From Hydrogenophaga sp. (GTDB lineage Bacteria; Pseudomonadota; Gammaproteobacteria; Burkholderiales; Burkholderiaceae_C), in NCBI GenBank assembly GCA_030682835.1, contig JAUXNG010000091.1:1-64000 (forward strand): 64,000 nucleotides of DNA, given 5' to 3'. The position numbers and the translations under genes were made by a program. This document shows positions 25,673-35,683 of the stretch, piece after piece; within the stretch, counting starts at the first letter, position 1; each line of letters starts with the position of its first letter. A model generated the notes under the pieces. The model saw only the letters and a program-made list of their open reading frames with translations. It had not been told where the DNA came from and did no database searches.

Positions 25673-25694
25673 CCTGGTCAACCGCTACGCAAAC

Positions 25695-26276
25695 TCAGGC
25701 GAAGTTGCTTTCAGCAAACGACCAGTTCACCAGCTTGTCGAGGAAGGTTTCGACAAACTTGGGGCGCATGTTGCGGTAATCGATGTAGTAGGCGTGCTCC
25801 CACACATCCACGGTGAGCAAGGGCTTGTCGCCGGTGGTCAGGGGCGTGCCAGCGGCACCCATGTTGCAGATCTCGACGCCGCCGTCAGCGGTCTTGACCA
25901 GCCAGGTCCAGCCCGAACCGAAATTGCCCACGGCGCTCTTCACGAAGGCCTCCTTGAAGGCTGCGTAGCTGCCCCACTTGGCGTTGATGGCATCGGCCAG
26001 GGCACCGGTGGGCTCGCCGCCGCCGTTGGGCTTCATGCAGTTCCAGAAGAAAGTGTGGTTCCAGATCTGGGCTGCGTTGTTGTAGATGCCGCCGCTGGAC
26101 TTCTTGACGATGGACTCCAGGTCCATGTTCTCGAACTCGGTGCCCTTCTGCAGGTTGTTGAGGTTCACCACATAGGCGTTGTGGTGCTTGCCATGGTGGA
26201 ACTCCAGCGTTTCCTGGGAGTAGTGCGGTGCCAGGGCGTCGATGGCGTACGGCAGTGCGGGCAGGGTGTGTTCCAT
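25695..26276 (-). CDS. sodB: Superoxide dismutase, Fe type
   Basis: Converts superoxide to peroxide and oxygen in the cytoplasm. The ATG at 26276 (GAGGAACTCCCC before it) gives 193 residues. The metal ligands are seen in [14 protein letters not shown] (His near 27), NHTFFWNCM (His near 74) and the end motif [11 protein letters not shown] (Asp and His near 157-161). The [12 protein letters not shown] segment with Gln-x-W at [10 protein letters not shown] points to the iron form rather than the manganese form. It is a single gene with its own terminator. Confidence 0.95.
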   Translation of the reverse strand: MEHTLPALPYAIDALAPHYSQETLEFHHGKHHNAYVVNLNNLQKGTEFENMDLESIVKKSSGGIYNNAAQIWNHTFFWNCMKPNGGGEPTGALADAINAKWGSYAAFKEAFVKSAVGNFGSGWTWLVKTADGGVEICNMGAAGTPLTTGDKPLLTVDVWEHAYYIDYRNMRPKFVETFLDKLVNWSFAESNFA

Positions 26277-26437
26277 GGGGAGTTCCTCGATTGGTTGTTG
26301 CGGTAAAGGCGCCGGGGCTTCACGCCCTGTTCGGTGCACAGCTGTTCATTGTAGGCACGCCGGCAATGCGCGGGCCCGGTCGGGGTTTCTGTTGCAAGGC
26401 GTTGCCGGGGCTGATGCAAGGGCCATTCGTGTGAGCC

Positions 26438-27757
26438 CTACCCTTCGACACGCAGGGGCAGCTCGCCGTCGGCCAGCGTGGCGCGCAAAGCCTGCCCGGG
26501 CATGGCTTGCGCGGCCCGCGTCAGCGCCATGCCCTGCTCGTCGGTGAGAAAGGCATAGCCGCGTTCCAGCACCAGCTGTGGGTCGAGCATGGCCAGCGCC
26601 GTGTCGCAGCGCTGCAGGCGGGCGGCCTGCCGCTCGGTGGCGCGCTGCAGTGCCGTGGGCAGCGCCTGCGCCAGCGATTGCAGGCGGTTGCGGTGGCGTT
26701 GACTGGCCAGCGCCAGCGCACCCTGCAGGCGCTGCTGCAGCACGCCCAGGCGCTGCTGATTCTGGTGCAGGCGGCCCGAGGGGCGGCCCAGGCGCTGCGC
26801 CAGCCGGTCGAGTTGCTGGGCACGCACGTCGATGCCTCCCAGCGCTGCGGCTGAGATCCGTTCGGCGAGGTAGGCCAGCTGACCGAGCCGCAGTTCCCGC
26901 GTGGGCGCGCACAGCTCTGCCGCGGCCGTGGGCGTGGGTGCCCGCAGGTCGGCCGCGAAATCGGCCAGCGTGAAGTCGGTTTCATGCCCCACCCCACAGA
27001 TCACCGGCATGGGTGCCTGTGCCACGGTGCGCACCACGCGCTCATCGTTGAACGACCACAGATCCTCCAGTGAGCCGCCGCCGCGCACCAGGAGCAGCAC
27101 CTCGCTCTCGCCGGTGGCTTCGAAGCGGCGGTAGGCGGTCTGAAGCGCGGCGCATACCTCAGCCGGGGCCTGTGCGCCCTGCACGGACGCGGGGTACACC
27201 AGCACCGGCAGGTGCGGCACGCGCCGCCGCAGCGCCGTCACCACATCGCGCAAGGCCGCCGCCCCCAGCGACGTGACCACCCCGATGCTGCGGGGCTGCG
27301 CGGGCAGCGGGCGTTTGCGGGCAGCATCAAACAGGCCTTCAGACTCCAGCTGTGCTTTCAGGCGCAGAAACTGCTCAAACAGCGCCCCCTGCCCGACCGG
27401 CTGCAGGCTGTCCACGATGAGCTGCAGATCGCCCCGTGGCCCATAGACGTCGAGCTTGCCGCGGGCCTGCACCCGCTGCCCATCACGCGGGCTGAAGCCC
27501 AGCTGGTCGGCCGCGCGGCGGAACATGGCACAGCGCAGTTGACCGGCCTCGTCTTTCAACGTGAAGTAGCAATGGCCACTGGCCGCCCGTGAAAACCCCG
27601 ACAGCTCGCCCTGCACGGCCACCGGGTTGAAACGCGCCGACAGCGTGTCGGCAATCGCCCGCATCAGGGGCCCTACTGCCCAGACGGGGCCCGCTGATGG
27701 CGCCTCGGGCAGGCGAAACGGCTCAGACACAGGCGCCGCCAAGGCAAATGTGTCCAC
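26438..27757 (-). CDS. xseA: XseA, exodeoxyribonuclease VII large subunit
   Basis: The large subunit binds single-stranded DNA and carries the nuclease site of exonuclease VII. It has 439 residues. The N-terminal OB-fold has VQGELSGFSRAASGHCYFTLKD at about residues 48-69. The catalytic region has VRGGGSLEDLWSFND near 210 and ICGVGHETDFTLADF near 250. The C-terminal half is a long Gln/Arg-rich coiled coil. The start is a GTG at 27757. The small subunit xseB is not in the window. Confidence 0.95.
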   Translation of the reverse strand: MDTFALAAPVSEPFRLPEAPSAGPVWAVGPLMRAIADTLSARFNPVAVQGELSGFSRAASGHCYFTLKDEAGQLRCAMFRRAADQLGFSPRDGQRVQARGKLDVYGPRGDLQLIVDSLQPVGQGALFEQFLRLKAQLESEGLFDAARKRPLPAQPRSIGVVTSLGAAALRDVVTALRRRVPHLPVLVYPASVQGAQAPAEVCAALQTAYRRFEATGESEVLLLVRGGGSLEDLWSFNDERVVRTVAQAPMPVICGVGHETDFTLADFAADLRAPTPTAAAELCAPTRELRLGQLAYLAERISAAALGGIDVRAQQLDRLAQRLGRPSGRLHQNQQRLGVLQQRLQGALALASQRHRNRLQSLAQALPTALQRATERQAARLQRCDTALAMLDPQLVLERGYAFLTDEQGMALTRAAQAMPGQALRATLADGELPLRVEG

Positions 27758-27924
27758 AGACCGCGGCCAGGCTGCATTCCCGCCCCGCGAAGCGTGGCGC
27801 GGCGCGGCGTGGCGCCCAAGCCCTTGATTTGAAACCGTTTTGTGTTGCCTGTTTTCTCATCGATCTGTCCAAAGGCCCGCAGGACGCGGCCTCGCGCGTT
27901 CTGCGCACCGGGTTCTTCACAAAG

Positions 27925-27933
27925 TTATCCACA
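27925..27933 (+). promoter_or_regulatory. DnaA-box-like nonamer
   Basis: TTATCCACA is the high-affinity DnaA-box consensus. It is a single copy without an AT-rich element, so it is not an origin. It may be chance or titrate or regulate DnaA. Confidence 0.35.
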
Positions 27934-28036
27934 GAAGCTGTGCATCGAATGATGGCGCCCGGGGCGCCCACACAAGTGGGTGCGTCGGCGTGGCGATGGA
28001 AGGGGAATTCGGCGCGACGGGAGGCCCGTCAGCCGC

Positions 28037-28064
28037 TTGAGACCTCGGAGCCGTGGGCCATAAT
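28037..28064 (+). promoter_or_regulatory. Candidate sigma-70 promoter of the exbB-lpxK operon
   Basis: TTGAGA, a 16-nt gap and CATAAT, ending 56 nt before the TTG start of exbB. It is supported by pattern only. Confidence 0.4.
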
Positions 28065-28120
28065 CAAAAGATTGCAATCCGGTCGCCATGGTTGGCGCCA
28101 CTTGCCTGGAGCCCCTGATT

Positions 28121-28762
28121 TTGTTTTCCATCATACAAGCGGCCGGCTGGCCGATCTGGCCGCTGATCATCTGTTCCGTGCTCGGCCTGGCCCTGGTGAT
28201 CGAGCGCTTCGTGAGCCTCAAGAAGGACAAGATCGTGCCGCCGAAACTGCTGGACGAGGCGATCATGGTCTCGCGCAACGGCATTCCCGGGCCCGACGTG
28301 GTGACGCAGCTGGAACAGAACTCGGTCTTGGGCGAGGTTCTTGCCACCGGTTTTCGCACCCTCAACAGCAACCCGCGCGCCAGTGAAGACGATCTGCGTT
28401 CAAGCCTGGAGGGCGCTGGCCGCCAGGCCGCCGCAAAACTGCAGCGCTACCTGGGCGCCATCGCCACCATCGCCTCGGCGGCACCGCTGCTGGGCCTGCT
28501 GGGCACCGTGATCGGCATGATCGAGATCTTCGGTTCGCAGGCAGGCGACGGCGGCATGGGCACCTCGCCCGGCGGCGGCAACCCGGCGCAGCTAGCGCAC
28601 GGCATTTCGATCGCGCTCTACAACACGGCCTTCGGCCTGATCGTGGCCATTCCGGCCCTGATCTTCTGGCGCTATTTCCGCGGCATGGTGGACGGCTACC
28701 TGCTGTCGATGGAGCTGGCCTCCGAGCGTTTTGCCCGCCACCTGCTGAGCCTTCGCAAGTGA
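28121..28762 (+). CDS. exbB: ExbB/TolQ-type proton channel subunit
   Basis: Inner-membrane subunit of a proton-driven motor that energises outer-membrane processes with an ExbD/TolR partner. I chose the TTG at 28121 because GGAG lies 9 nt upstream and the product then starts at FSIIQAAGWPIWPL, as homologs do. The ATG at 28088 has no ribosome site. At 213 residues it has a first membrane helix near residue 10, and the conserved AAPLLGLLGTVIGMIEIF and IALYNTAFGLIVAIPALIFW helices near 125 and 170. It is the first gene of an operon with exbD, lpxK, a Trm112 gene and kdsB. Confidence 0.9.
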   Translation: MFSIIQAAGWPIWPLIICSVLGLALVIERFVSLKKDKIVPPKLLDEAIMVSRNGIPGPDVVTQLEQNSVLGEVLATGFRTLNSNPRASEDDLRSSLEGAGRQAAAKLQRYLGAIATIASAAPLLGLLGTVIGMIEIFGSQAGDGGMGTSPGGGNPAQLAHGISIALYNTAFGLIVAIPALIFWRYFRGMVDGYLLSMELASERFARHLLSLRK

Positions 28763-28808
28763 TGGTGCGGCGCGCTGGCCCCGTGAGGCTTCCCACAGGA
28801 GGCCGGGC

Positions 28809-29246
28809 ATGAACTTCCGTCCGGGCAACCGCGATGAACCCGAGATCAACCTGATCCCGTTCATCGACATCCTGCTCGTGGTGCTCATCTTCCTGATGCT
28901 CACCACCACCTACAGCAAATTCACGGAACTGCAGGTGAACCTGCCGGTGGCCGACGCGCAGGCCCAGCGCGAGAAACCGCGTGAAGTCATCGTGGCCGTC
29001 AGCAGCGACGGGCGCTACTCGATCAACCGGGAGCTCATCGACGGCTCGGGCGTGGACGGTCTGGTACGCGCCCTCGGCCAGGCCACTCAGGGCGACCTGG
29101 AGTCGGTGGTGGTCATCAGCGCCGACGCCGCCGCCACGCACCAGGCGGTGATCAACGTGATGGACGCCGCCCGGCGCGCCGGGCTCGTCCAGATCACCTT
29201 CGCCACGCAGCAGCCCGGTCAGTCGTCGGCTCGCAACCGGCCCTGA
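28809..29246 (+). CDS. exbD: ExbD/TolR-type biopolymer transport protein
   Basis: Partner of ExbB. It has 145 residues with a single membrane helix near residues 14-36 that carries the essential Asp (NLIPFIDILLVVLIFLML), and a periplasmic domain. The ATG at 28809 has a strong AGGAGG site. It lies 46 nt after exbB. Which receptor (TonB or Tol) it serves is not visible; the position before lpxK is common in betaproteobacteria. Confidence 0.93.
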   Translation: MNFRPGNRDEPEINLIPFIDILLVVLIFLMLTTTYSKFTELQVNLPVADAQAQREKPREVIVAVSSDGRYSINRELIDGSGVDGLVRALGQATQGDLESVVVISADAAATHQAVINVMDAARRAGLVQITFATQQPGQSSARNRP

Positions 29247-29260
29247 ACGTCCGACAGCCC

Positions 29261-30337
29261 ATGCCCGACCGCGCCGCCGAGCGACAGGCACGCTGGCAGG
29301 CGCTGGCCCGGCAACGCGGCCCGGGCGCACGGCTGCTGTGGCCGCTGTCGCAGATCTACGGCGCGCTCATGGGCATGCGGCGAGCCTTGTATGCGGCGGG
29401 TTTCTTTCGCTCCCAGCGGGTTCCCGTGCCCGTCATCGTGGTGGGCAATGTGGTGGTCGGCGGTGCCGGCAAGACGCCCACCGTGGTGGCGCTGGTGCAG
29501 CACCTGCGCCAGGCCGGCTGGTGTCCCGGCGTGGTCTCGCGCGGCTACGGTCGCTCGACCAGCGAAACGCTGAGCGTGACCGCCAGTACGCCGCCCGAAC
29601 TGAGTGGTGACGAACCCGCCCTCATCCACCGCGCCACCGGCGTGCCGGTGTTCGTGGCCCGTCAACGGATCGACGCGGCGCGCGCCCTGCTGCTCGCCCA
29701 CCCCGACATCAATCTGCTCATCTGTGACGACGGTCTGCAACACCTCGCGCTGGCGCGCGACCTGAACGTGACCGTGTTCGACGAGCGTGGTGTGGGCAAT
29801 GGCTGGCTGCTGCCGGCCGGGCTGCTGCGGGAAGCCTGGCCCGGCCATCCCGCAAGCGACACCATCCCCCGGCTGGTGCTGCGCCAGCACCGTGAAGGTG
29901 AGCGCCCTCCCCCGGTGGATGCCCCGCCCGGTGTGCCGGCCTTCAACGCCGCGCGCCGCCTCGCCGACCACGCGGTGAACGCACGGGGCGAGCGCATCGA
30001 ACTGGTCGCGCTGGTCGGGCGCCCGCTGACCGCTGTGGCCGGCATCGCCCGCCCGCAGGCCTTTTTTGACATGCTTCGATCACGCGGGCTTACCGTGACC
30101 CGGGAAGTGGCTTTGCCCGATCACGCCGACGCCGCAGCCTACGGGGCACTCACGGTGACGGGCGGTTCCATCGTCTGTACCGAAAAGGACGCGGTCAAGC
30201 TGTTCGAGATCCTCAGGGCATCGCAGCAGGGCGAGCCGTGCGCGTCGGTCTGGTCCGTGCCGCTGGAGCTGAACCCGGAACCGGGCTTCTTCGATGCCGT
30301 ACGCGCCTGCCTGCCGCCCCAGGACCCGGACCGCTGA
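29261..30337 (+). CDS. lpxK: LpxK, tetraacyldisaccharide 4'-kinase
   Basis: Phosphorylates the lipid A precursor at the 4' position at the inner membrane. It has 358 residues. An N-terminal hydrophobic stretch ([16 protein letters not shown]) precedes the P-loop [17 protein letters not shown] near residue 62. The [17 protein letters not shown] motif near residue 150 contains the catalytic Asp. The gene starts 14 nt after exbD. It links to msbA and kdsB in lipopolysaccharide assembly. Confidence 0.94.
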   Translation: MPDRAAERQARWQALARQRGPGARLLWPLSQIYGALMGMRRALYAAGFFRSQRVPVPVIVVGNVVVGGAGKTPTVVALVQHLRQAGWCPGVVSRGYGRSTSETLSVTASTPPELSGDEPALIHRATGVPVFVARQRIDAARALLLAHPDINLLICDDGLQHLALARDLNVTVFDERGVGNGWLLPAGLLREAWPGHPASDTIPRLVLRQHREGERPPPVDAPPGVPAFNAARRLADHAVNARGERIELVALVGRPLTAVAGIARPQAFFDMLRSRGLTVTREVALPDHADAAAYGALTVTGGSIVCTEKDAVKLFEILRASQQGEPCASVWSVPLELNPEPGFFDAVRACLPPQDPDR

Positions 30338-30365
30338 CTCAGCTGCGCCCGACTATCATCGCGGG

Positions 30366-30572
30366 ATGGACACCAAACTGCTCGACCTGCTGGTCTGCCC
30401 GGTCACCAAAGGCCCGCTGATTTTTGACCGCGACAAACAGGAACTGATTTCCCGCAGCGCCCGCCTGGCTTATCCGGTGCGCGACGGCATTCCCGTTCTG
30501 CTCGAACACGTGGCCCGGACCCTGACCGAAGAAGAAGCCGCCCGCCCTCCGGCACCTGCCCCGTTGCCATGA
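30366..30572 (+). CDS. Trm112-family small protein (YcaR type)
   Basis: A 68-residue protein that starts at ATG 30366 with GCGGG upstream. The sequence [18 protein letters not shown] and the [19 protein letters not shown] segment match the YcaR/Trm112 family, usually a zinc-ribbon-like partner. Only one Cys remains in CPVTKGPL, as in many bacterial members. The last residues are Pro/Ala-rich. Its stop overlaps the kdsB start by 4 nt. It is conserved between lpxK and kdsB. Confidence 0.92.
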   Translation: MDTKLLDLLVCPVTKGPLIFDRDKQELISRSARLAYPVRDGIPVLLEHVARTLTEEEAARPPAPAPLP

Positions 30573-31360
30573 CCGGCGCCAGCGGCCGCTTCTGCGTGGT
30601 CATTCCGGCGCGGCTGTCCTCCAGCCGGTTGCCTGAAAAACCCCTGGCCGACATCGGCGGCCTGCCGATGGTGGTGCGCGTGGCCCTGCAGGCCCGTCGC
30701 AGCCAGGCCGAACGCTGCATCGTGGCCGCCGACGACGCCCGCATCATCGATGCCTGTGCCGCTCACGGTGTCAGCGCCCTGCTGACCCGCACCGATCATG
30801 TGTCTGGCAGCGACCGTCTCGCAGAAGCCTGCGAACAGCTGGGCCTTGCAGACGATGAGGTGGTGGTGAACGTTCAGGGCGACGAGCCACTGATCGAACC
30901 CGAACTGATCGACGCCGTGGCCCAGGAGCTGCTGCGTCGCCCCGACTGCGTGATGAGCACCGCCGCGCATCCGATCGGTCAGATGGACGACTTCCTGAAC
31001 CCCAACGTGGTGAAGGTGGTGCTGGACAGGGCCCGCACCGCGCTCTACTTCAGCCGTGCGCCGGTGCCCTGGTGGCGCGACGGTATGGGATCTGCAGCGC
31101 CCGCCGGCGTCCTGCCCTCGCCTGCTCCCTTGCGGCATGTGGGCATCTACGCGTACCGCGCGGGTTTCCTGCGGCGCTTTCCTAAGCTGGAACCGGCGCC
31201 GCTGGAAAGCACCGAGTCGCTGGAACAGCTGCGCGTGCTCTGGCATGGCCACCGCATTGCGGTGCACATCAGCGAGCAGGTGCCCGGTCCGGGGGTCGAC
31301 ACACCCGAGGATCTGGAGCGCGTTCGCGCCCTGTTTTTCAGTACGGTGCACGGGCGCTGA
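30569..31360 (+). CDS. kdsB: KdsB, CMP-KDO synthetase
   Basis: Activates 3-deoxy-D-manno-octulosonate with CTP for inner-core lipopolysaccharide. It has 263 residues. The nucleotidyltransferase start is [35 protein letters not shown] near residue 100 holds the metal-binding Asp. [15 protein letters not shown] is near 160 and the [12 protein letters not shown] segment near 190. It is coupled by 4 nt to the Trm112 gene. Confidence 0.95.
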   Translation: MTGASGRFCVVIPARLSSSRLPEKPLADIGGLPMVVRVALQARRSQAERCIVAADDARIIDACAAHGVSALLTRTDHVSGSDRLAEACEQLGLADDEVVVNVQGDEPLIEPELIDAVAQELLRRPDCVMSTAAHPIGQMDDFLNPNVVKVVLDRARTALYFSRAPVPWWRDGMGSAAPAGVLPSPAPLRHVGIYAYRAGFLRRFPKLEPAPLESTESLEQLRVLWHGHRIAVHISEQVPGPGVDTPEDLERVRALFFSTVHGR

Positions 31361-31516
31361 TACAGGTTTTGCAGGCGCCTCCAGCGGGCGATCGGGCCTT
31401 GGGCGATACCCCCTTTCGTGTAAGCCAGTGTCGGGGAAGTGCATGCTATCCTCGCCCGATTGCCCCGCCGGCCGCGCGCCCAGGGGACGCCGCAGAGACA
31501 AGCGGCCCTCTATTGA

Positions 31517-32194
<678 letters not shown>

Positions 32195-32225
32195 ACGCGC
32201 GGCGCCCGTGCCGCCGCCTTCCAGA

Positions 32226-32249
32226 AGCCCGGCCTTGGCCGGGCTTTTT
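32226..32249. terminator. Terminator after adk
   Basis: A 9-bp perfect stem (AGCCCGGCC), TT loop and five T. It lies 31 nt beyond the adk stop and 39 nt before the end of the convergent asparaginase gene. Confidence 0.8.
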
Positions 32250-32288
32250 CACGTCCGGCTACCCGCCCGCTAATTTCTTGCCGTTTCC

Positions 32289-33281
32289 TCATTCCCCCAG
32301 CAGTTCCAGTGCCAGCGCAATGCGCGCCTTCACCGGCGATAGCTGCCGGACATCGGTCAGCACCTGTCCTGCGTGGGGGATGACGGGCCCGGCTGCACAG
32401 CGGGTAGTGCGCACCACCCGCACGCCCTGCTCCTGAGCCCGTGACAAGGCCTCTTCCAGACGCGCGTGCACCGTGCCATTGCCTGTGCCTGCCACCACCA
32501 TTCCGCGCACCGCAGACGCGGGGTGGGATGCCGAATGATCAAGCAAGGCATTCACCTGCGTGGCATCAGCATCGGCATGGCTGGTAAGGACCACGACCCC
32601 CGGCAGCTCGTGAGCGTTCATCACACGGTCCCATGCGGGCGCACCCGGCTTCAGCAGTCCCGACGGCTCGGGCCATGCCCGGAACTGGCGCACAAGCCCT
32701 TCGCCCACCGTGGCCAAGGGCCCTGCATCGCCCGAATCGAAAGCGTCCAGACGGTAGGTGTGGGCCTTGGCCACCTCCCCTGCGCCGTGGACCCGACCCG
32801 CGCACACGATGAGCACGCCGCAAGTGCCCGGGTGGCGGGCGAGCACCATCGCGTCAACCAGGTTCTGGGGGCCGTCAGGCACCAGCGCCGTCGCCGGACG
32901 CATGGCACAGGTCAGCACCACGGGCTTTTGCGCGTCCAGCACGCACTGAAGAAAGAACGCGGTTTCCTCCAGGGTGTCGGTGCCATGGGTCACCACCACC
33001 GCCCCCACGTCGGGGCGGGCCAGGTGGAAAGCCAGTCGTCGCGCAAGCGTCTGCCAGACGCCGAGCGTCATGTCCTTGCTGTCAACCTGCGCCACCTGTT
33101 CGACGTCCAGCGCAAGCCCTTCGTATGCGGGAATCGAAGCCAGCAAATCTTGCACCGTGACCTGAGCAGCGGTGTAACCCACGCCGTCAGCCGCACTGCT
33201 GGCCCGGCCCGCAATCGTGCCGCCCGTGCCCAAGACCACGACGCGCTGCTGCGCCAACGACACATTCAACGGAATTTCCAC
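32289..33281 (-). CDS. L-asparaginase family amidohydrolase
   Basis: Hydrolyses asparagine to aspartate and ammonia. It has 330 residues. The first catalytic Thr is in VVLGTGGTIAG near residue 20 and the second in VVTHGTDTLEETA near 100, with Asp-Ser contact DSKDM near 68. Only a weak hydrophobic N-terminus is present, so it is probably the cytosolic type I. The start is a GTG at 33281 with a weak ribosome site, and another start is possible. It stands alone on the minus strand, divergent from lexA. Confidence 0.9.
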   Translation of the reverse strand: MEIPLNVSLAQQRVVVLGTGGTIAGRASSAADGVGYTAAQVTVQDLLASIPAYEGLALDVEQVAQVDSKDMTLGVWQTLARRLAFHLARPDVGAVVVTHGTDTLEETAFFLQCVLDAQKPVVLTCAMRPATALVPDGPQNLVDAMVLARHPGTCGVLIVCAGRVHGAGEVAKAHTYRLDAFDSGDAGPLATVGEGLVRQFRAWPEPSGLLKPGAPAWDRVMNAHELPGVVVLTSHADADATQVNALLDHSASHPASAVRGMVVAGTGNGTVHARLEEALSRAQEQGVRVVRTTRCAAGPVIPHAGQVLTDVRQLSPVKARIALALELLGE

Positions 33282-33317
33282 TTGCCATCACCCCAAAACT
33301 GATGAAAAATACAGGTA

Positions 33318-33333
33318 CTGGATGCGCAAACAG
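33318..33333 (+). promoter_or_regulatory. Candidate LexA (SOS) box upstream of lexA
   Basis: CTGGATGCGCAAACAG fits CTG-N10-CAG, preceded by TA as in the longer SOS consensus. Only the fourth base (G for T) departs from CTGT-N8-ACAG. It lies 53 nt before the lexA start, which fits autoregulation. Confidence 0.65.
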
Positions 33334-33386
33334 CCCCCGCCACAACTTAGCTGCCTGCACCGTCCCAACCCCCTCATGAGGTTGCC

Positions 33387-34073
33387 ATGCTCGAGTCACC
33401 GTTCTTCCCCGCCAAGCTCACCGCTCGCCAGCAGCAGATTCTGGAACTCATCCAGAACGCCATTGCGCGCACCGGCGCACCGCCGACGCGCGCCGAAATC
33501 GCCGCCGAACTGGGTTTCAAGTCCGCCAACGCTGCCGAGGAACACCTGCAGGCACTGGCCCGCAAGGGCGCCATCGAACTCGTGAGCGGCACCTCGCGCG
33601 GCATCCGCCTGCGGACCGAAGACCTGCAGTCGATCAACGATGCACGGGGGCGCCAGCTTACACTGCCCATCCCCGGGCTGGCCCAGCTGATGTTGCCGCT
33701 CGTGGGGCGGGTGGCCGCAGGCTCCCCCATCCTGGCGCAGGAACATGTCGACCAGACGTATCACGTCGAGCGTAGCCTGTTCCAGCAGACCCCCGACTAC
33801 CTGCTGCGCGTGCGGGGCATGTCGATGCGCGACGTGGGCATCATGGACGGCGACCTGCTGGCCGTGCAGTCCACCCGCGAAGCCAAGAACGGCCAGATCG
33901 TGGTGGCCCGGCTGGGTGACGACGTGACCGTCAAACGCTTTGTCCGTCGGCACGACGTGATCGAACTGCGGGCCGAGAACCCGGACTACAAAACCATCGT
34001 GGTGGAACCTGGCGAAGCGTTCGCCATCGAGGGGCTGGCGGTCGGCCTCATCCGCAACAGCTTCCAGCTGTAG
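33387..34073 (+). CDS. lexA: LexA, SOS repressor
   Basis: Represses DNA-damage genes and cleaves itself when RecA is active. The product has 228 residues, slightly longer than E. coli LexA. The winged helix at residues 8-70 has [12 protein letters not shown] and [20 protein letters not shown]. The cleavage site Ala-Gly is in GRVAAGSPI near residue 110. The catalytic Ser is in [10 protein letters not shown] near 146 and Lys in DDVTVKRF near 182. The start ATG at 33387 is preceded by ATGAGG. Confidence 0.96.
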   Translation: MLESPFFPAKLTARQQQILELIQNAIARTGAPPTRAEIAAELGFKSANAAEEHLQALARKGAIELVSGTSRGIRLRTEDLQSINDARGRQLTLPIPGLAQLMLPLVGRVAAGSPILAQEHVDQTYHVERSLFQQTPDYLLRVRGMSMRDVGIMDGDLLAVQSTREAKNGQIVVARLGDDVTVKRFVRRHDVIELRAENPDYKTIVVEPGEAFAIEGLAVGLIRNSFQL

Positions 34074-34205
34074 CCCCCTGAGCGTCGCCTCAGCAGGTGG
34101 CGGGCGTTTGGTCTGGATGGCGTGCACGCGCCGGAAAGGCACATCCCTGCGCTGGCGACTTTCTTTGCAATCCTGCCTGTGTCCAACCCCTTCATGGAGT
34201 TTCAC

Positions 34206-34556
34206 ATGGGAATCCTCTCTAACGCGCGCAGCTGGCGTCAGCCCCTGCGCATGATTGATAGCTGGCTCGCGGTCCCGGCCGCCCCCGCTGCCTGCGGCCT
34301 TGCACCAACCCTGCATCCTTTTGCACGGGCGGGCTGGCTGGGCCGGTCTGCACGGCCGTCCGCCGCCGCCCGCAGTACATCCCCAACAGGTGCCAGCGCG
34401 GTGCGCCCCCGGCACTTGCAACTCGTGCGCACGAGTGAACAGGGGACCGCTTCCCGGGCTGACGCGCGCGTCGTGATATCCGGGCCCATTGGAGACGTCT
34501 GCGCCGAACTCGATCGTCTCGCAGCTCTGGAGCTGGCCGAGCACCCACCGACCTGA
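34206..34556 (+). CDS. Conserved hypothetical protein downstream of lexA
   Basis: The ATG at 34206 has GGAG six nt upstream and gives 116 residues. The first 75 residues are Ala/Pro/Arg-rich. The end, ARVVISGPIGDVCAELDRLAALE, looks like a short conserved module that I recall at the ends of other small Burkholderiales proteins. No enzyme motif is visible. It follows lexA by 132 nt and could be read with it. The frame is open upstream to 34122 but those residues have no support. Confidence 0.6.
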   Translation: MGILSNARSWRQPLRMIDSWLAVPAAPAACGLAPTLHPFARAGWLGRSARPSAAARSTSPTGASAVRPRHLQLVRTSEQGTASRADARVVISGPIGDVCAELDRLAALELAEHPPT

Positions 34557-34601
34557 GCACGACGCCGCTGACGCGGCCCCGCGGCCGGGCACAATAGGGT
34601 C

Positions 34602-35609
34602 ATGAATATCGTGATCCTTGATGACTATCAAGATGCCGTGCGCAAGCTGCAATGCGCAGAGAAGCTGGAGCCCTTCCCCGCCAAGGTGTTCACCAACACC
34701 GTGAAGGGAGTGGGCCAGCTGTCGGTGAGGCTTCGTGATGCGGATGTGCTGGTACTGATCCGGGAGCGCACGCAGATCACCCGCCAGCTCGTGGAAAAGC
34801 TGCCGCGCCTGAAGCTGATTGCCCAGACCGGCCGCGTGGGTACCCACCTGGACGTGGCTGCGTGCACCGAGCGGGGCATCGCCGTTGCCGAGGGGGTGGG
34901 TTCGCCCTTTGCCACCGCCGAGCTCACCTGGGCACTCATCCTGGCATCCATGCGCCGCCTGCCGCAGTATGTGTCGAACCTGAAGCACGGCGCCTGGCAG
35001 CAGTCGGGCCTCAAGTCGTCTTCCATGCCTGTGAATTTCGGGGTTGGCATGGTGTTGCGTGGCAAGACGCTGGGTGTATGGAGCTACGGCCGCATCGGCT
35101 CGCTGGTGGCGGGATACGGACGGGCCTTCGGCATGCGCGTGGTGGTGTGGGGCAGCGAGGCCTCGCGCGCCCGTGCGCTGGCCGACGGATTCGATGTAGC
35201 CACATCGAAACAAGGTTTCTTTGAAACCTGTGATGTACTGTCGCTGCACTTGCGCCTGGGCGAGTCGAGCGTGGGATGTGTGTCGCTGGACGACCTGTCT
35301 CGGATGAAGCCCACGTCGCTGCTGGTGAACACATCGCGAGCCGAGCTTATCGAGCCTGAAGCTTTGCTCGCGGGGCTCAACCGCGGACGCCCGGGGCTGG
35401 CCGCAGTCGACGTCTTCGAGTCCGAGCCGATTCTTCAGGGCCACGCCCTGCTTCGGCTGGAGAACTGCATCTGCACGCCACACATCGGCTATGTGGAACA
35501 GGACAGTTACGAAACCTATTTCGCGTCCGCCTTCGACAACGTGGTGAATTTCATCAAGGGCACGCCCACCAACATCGTCAACCCCGGCGCCTTGCAGGTT
35601 AGGCGCTGA
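34602..35609 (+). CDS. D-2-hydroxyacid dehydrogenase family protein
   Basis: NAD-dependent dehydrogenase of the phosphoglycerate/glycerate dehydrogenase group, 335 residues. It has a substrate domain and a central NAD-binding region, where the usual GxGxxG reads LGVWSYGRIGSLVAGYG near residue 155. The active-site Arg lies in LLVNTSRAELIEP near 245, Glu in FESEP near 275 and His in CTPHIGYVEQDSYETYF near 295. The substrate is unknown. It is a single gene with its own terminator, convergent with the FimV-like gene. Confidence 0.88.
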   Translation: MNIVILDDYQDAVRKLQCAEKLEPFPAKVFTNTVKGVGQLSVRLRDADVLVLIRERTQITRQLVEKLPRLKLIAQTGRVGTHLDVAACTERGIAVAEGVGSPFATAELTWALILASMRRLPQYVSNLKHGAWQQSGLKSSSMPVNFGVGMVLRGKTLGVWSYGRIGSLVAGYGRAFGMRVVVWGSEASRARALADGFDVATSKQGFFETCDVLSLHLRLGESSVGCVSLDDLSRMKPTSLLVNTSRAELIEPEALLAGLNRGRPGLAAVDVFESEPILQGHALLRLENCICTPHIGYVEQDSYETYFASAFDNVVNFIKGTPTNIVNPGALQVRR

Positions 35610-35629
35610 CGCTCTTCCGACTGGTTGCC

Positions 35630-35663
35630 ATGAAAAAGGCCGGGTATGCCCGGCCTTTTTCAT
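35630..35663. terminator. Bidirectional terminator between hydroxyacid dehydrogenase and FimV-like genes
   Basis: A perfect 15-bp stem (ATGAAAAAGGCCGGG) with a 4-nt TATG loop and A/T runs on both sides, between convergent genes. Confidence 0.88.
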
Positions 35664-35683
35664 GTGCGCCCAGCCCGCGGCAC

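Larger units (their letters stand above)
27758..28120. other. Intergenic region between xseA and exbB with a DnaA-box-like site
   Basis: No gene is supported in this 363-bp divergent spacer. A perfect TTATCCACA nonamer occurs at 27925-27933. A promoter-like pair for exbB lies at 28037-28064. Confidence 0.5.

Noticed and set aside
33396-35663. Open frame of 755 codons on the minus strand across lexA and the hydroxyacid dehydrogenase gene
   Set aside because: Antisense to lexA and the hydroxyacid dehydrogenase; composition is typical of GC-rich shadows.
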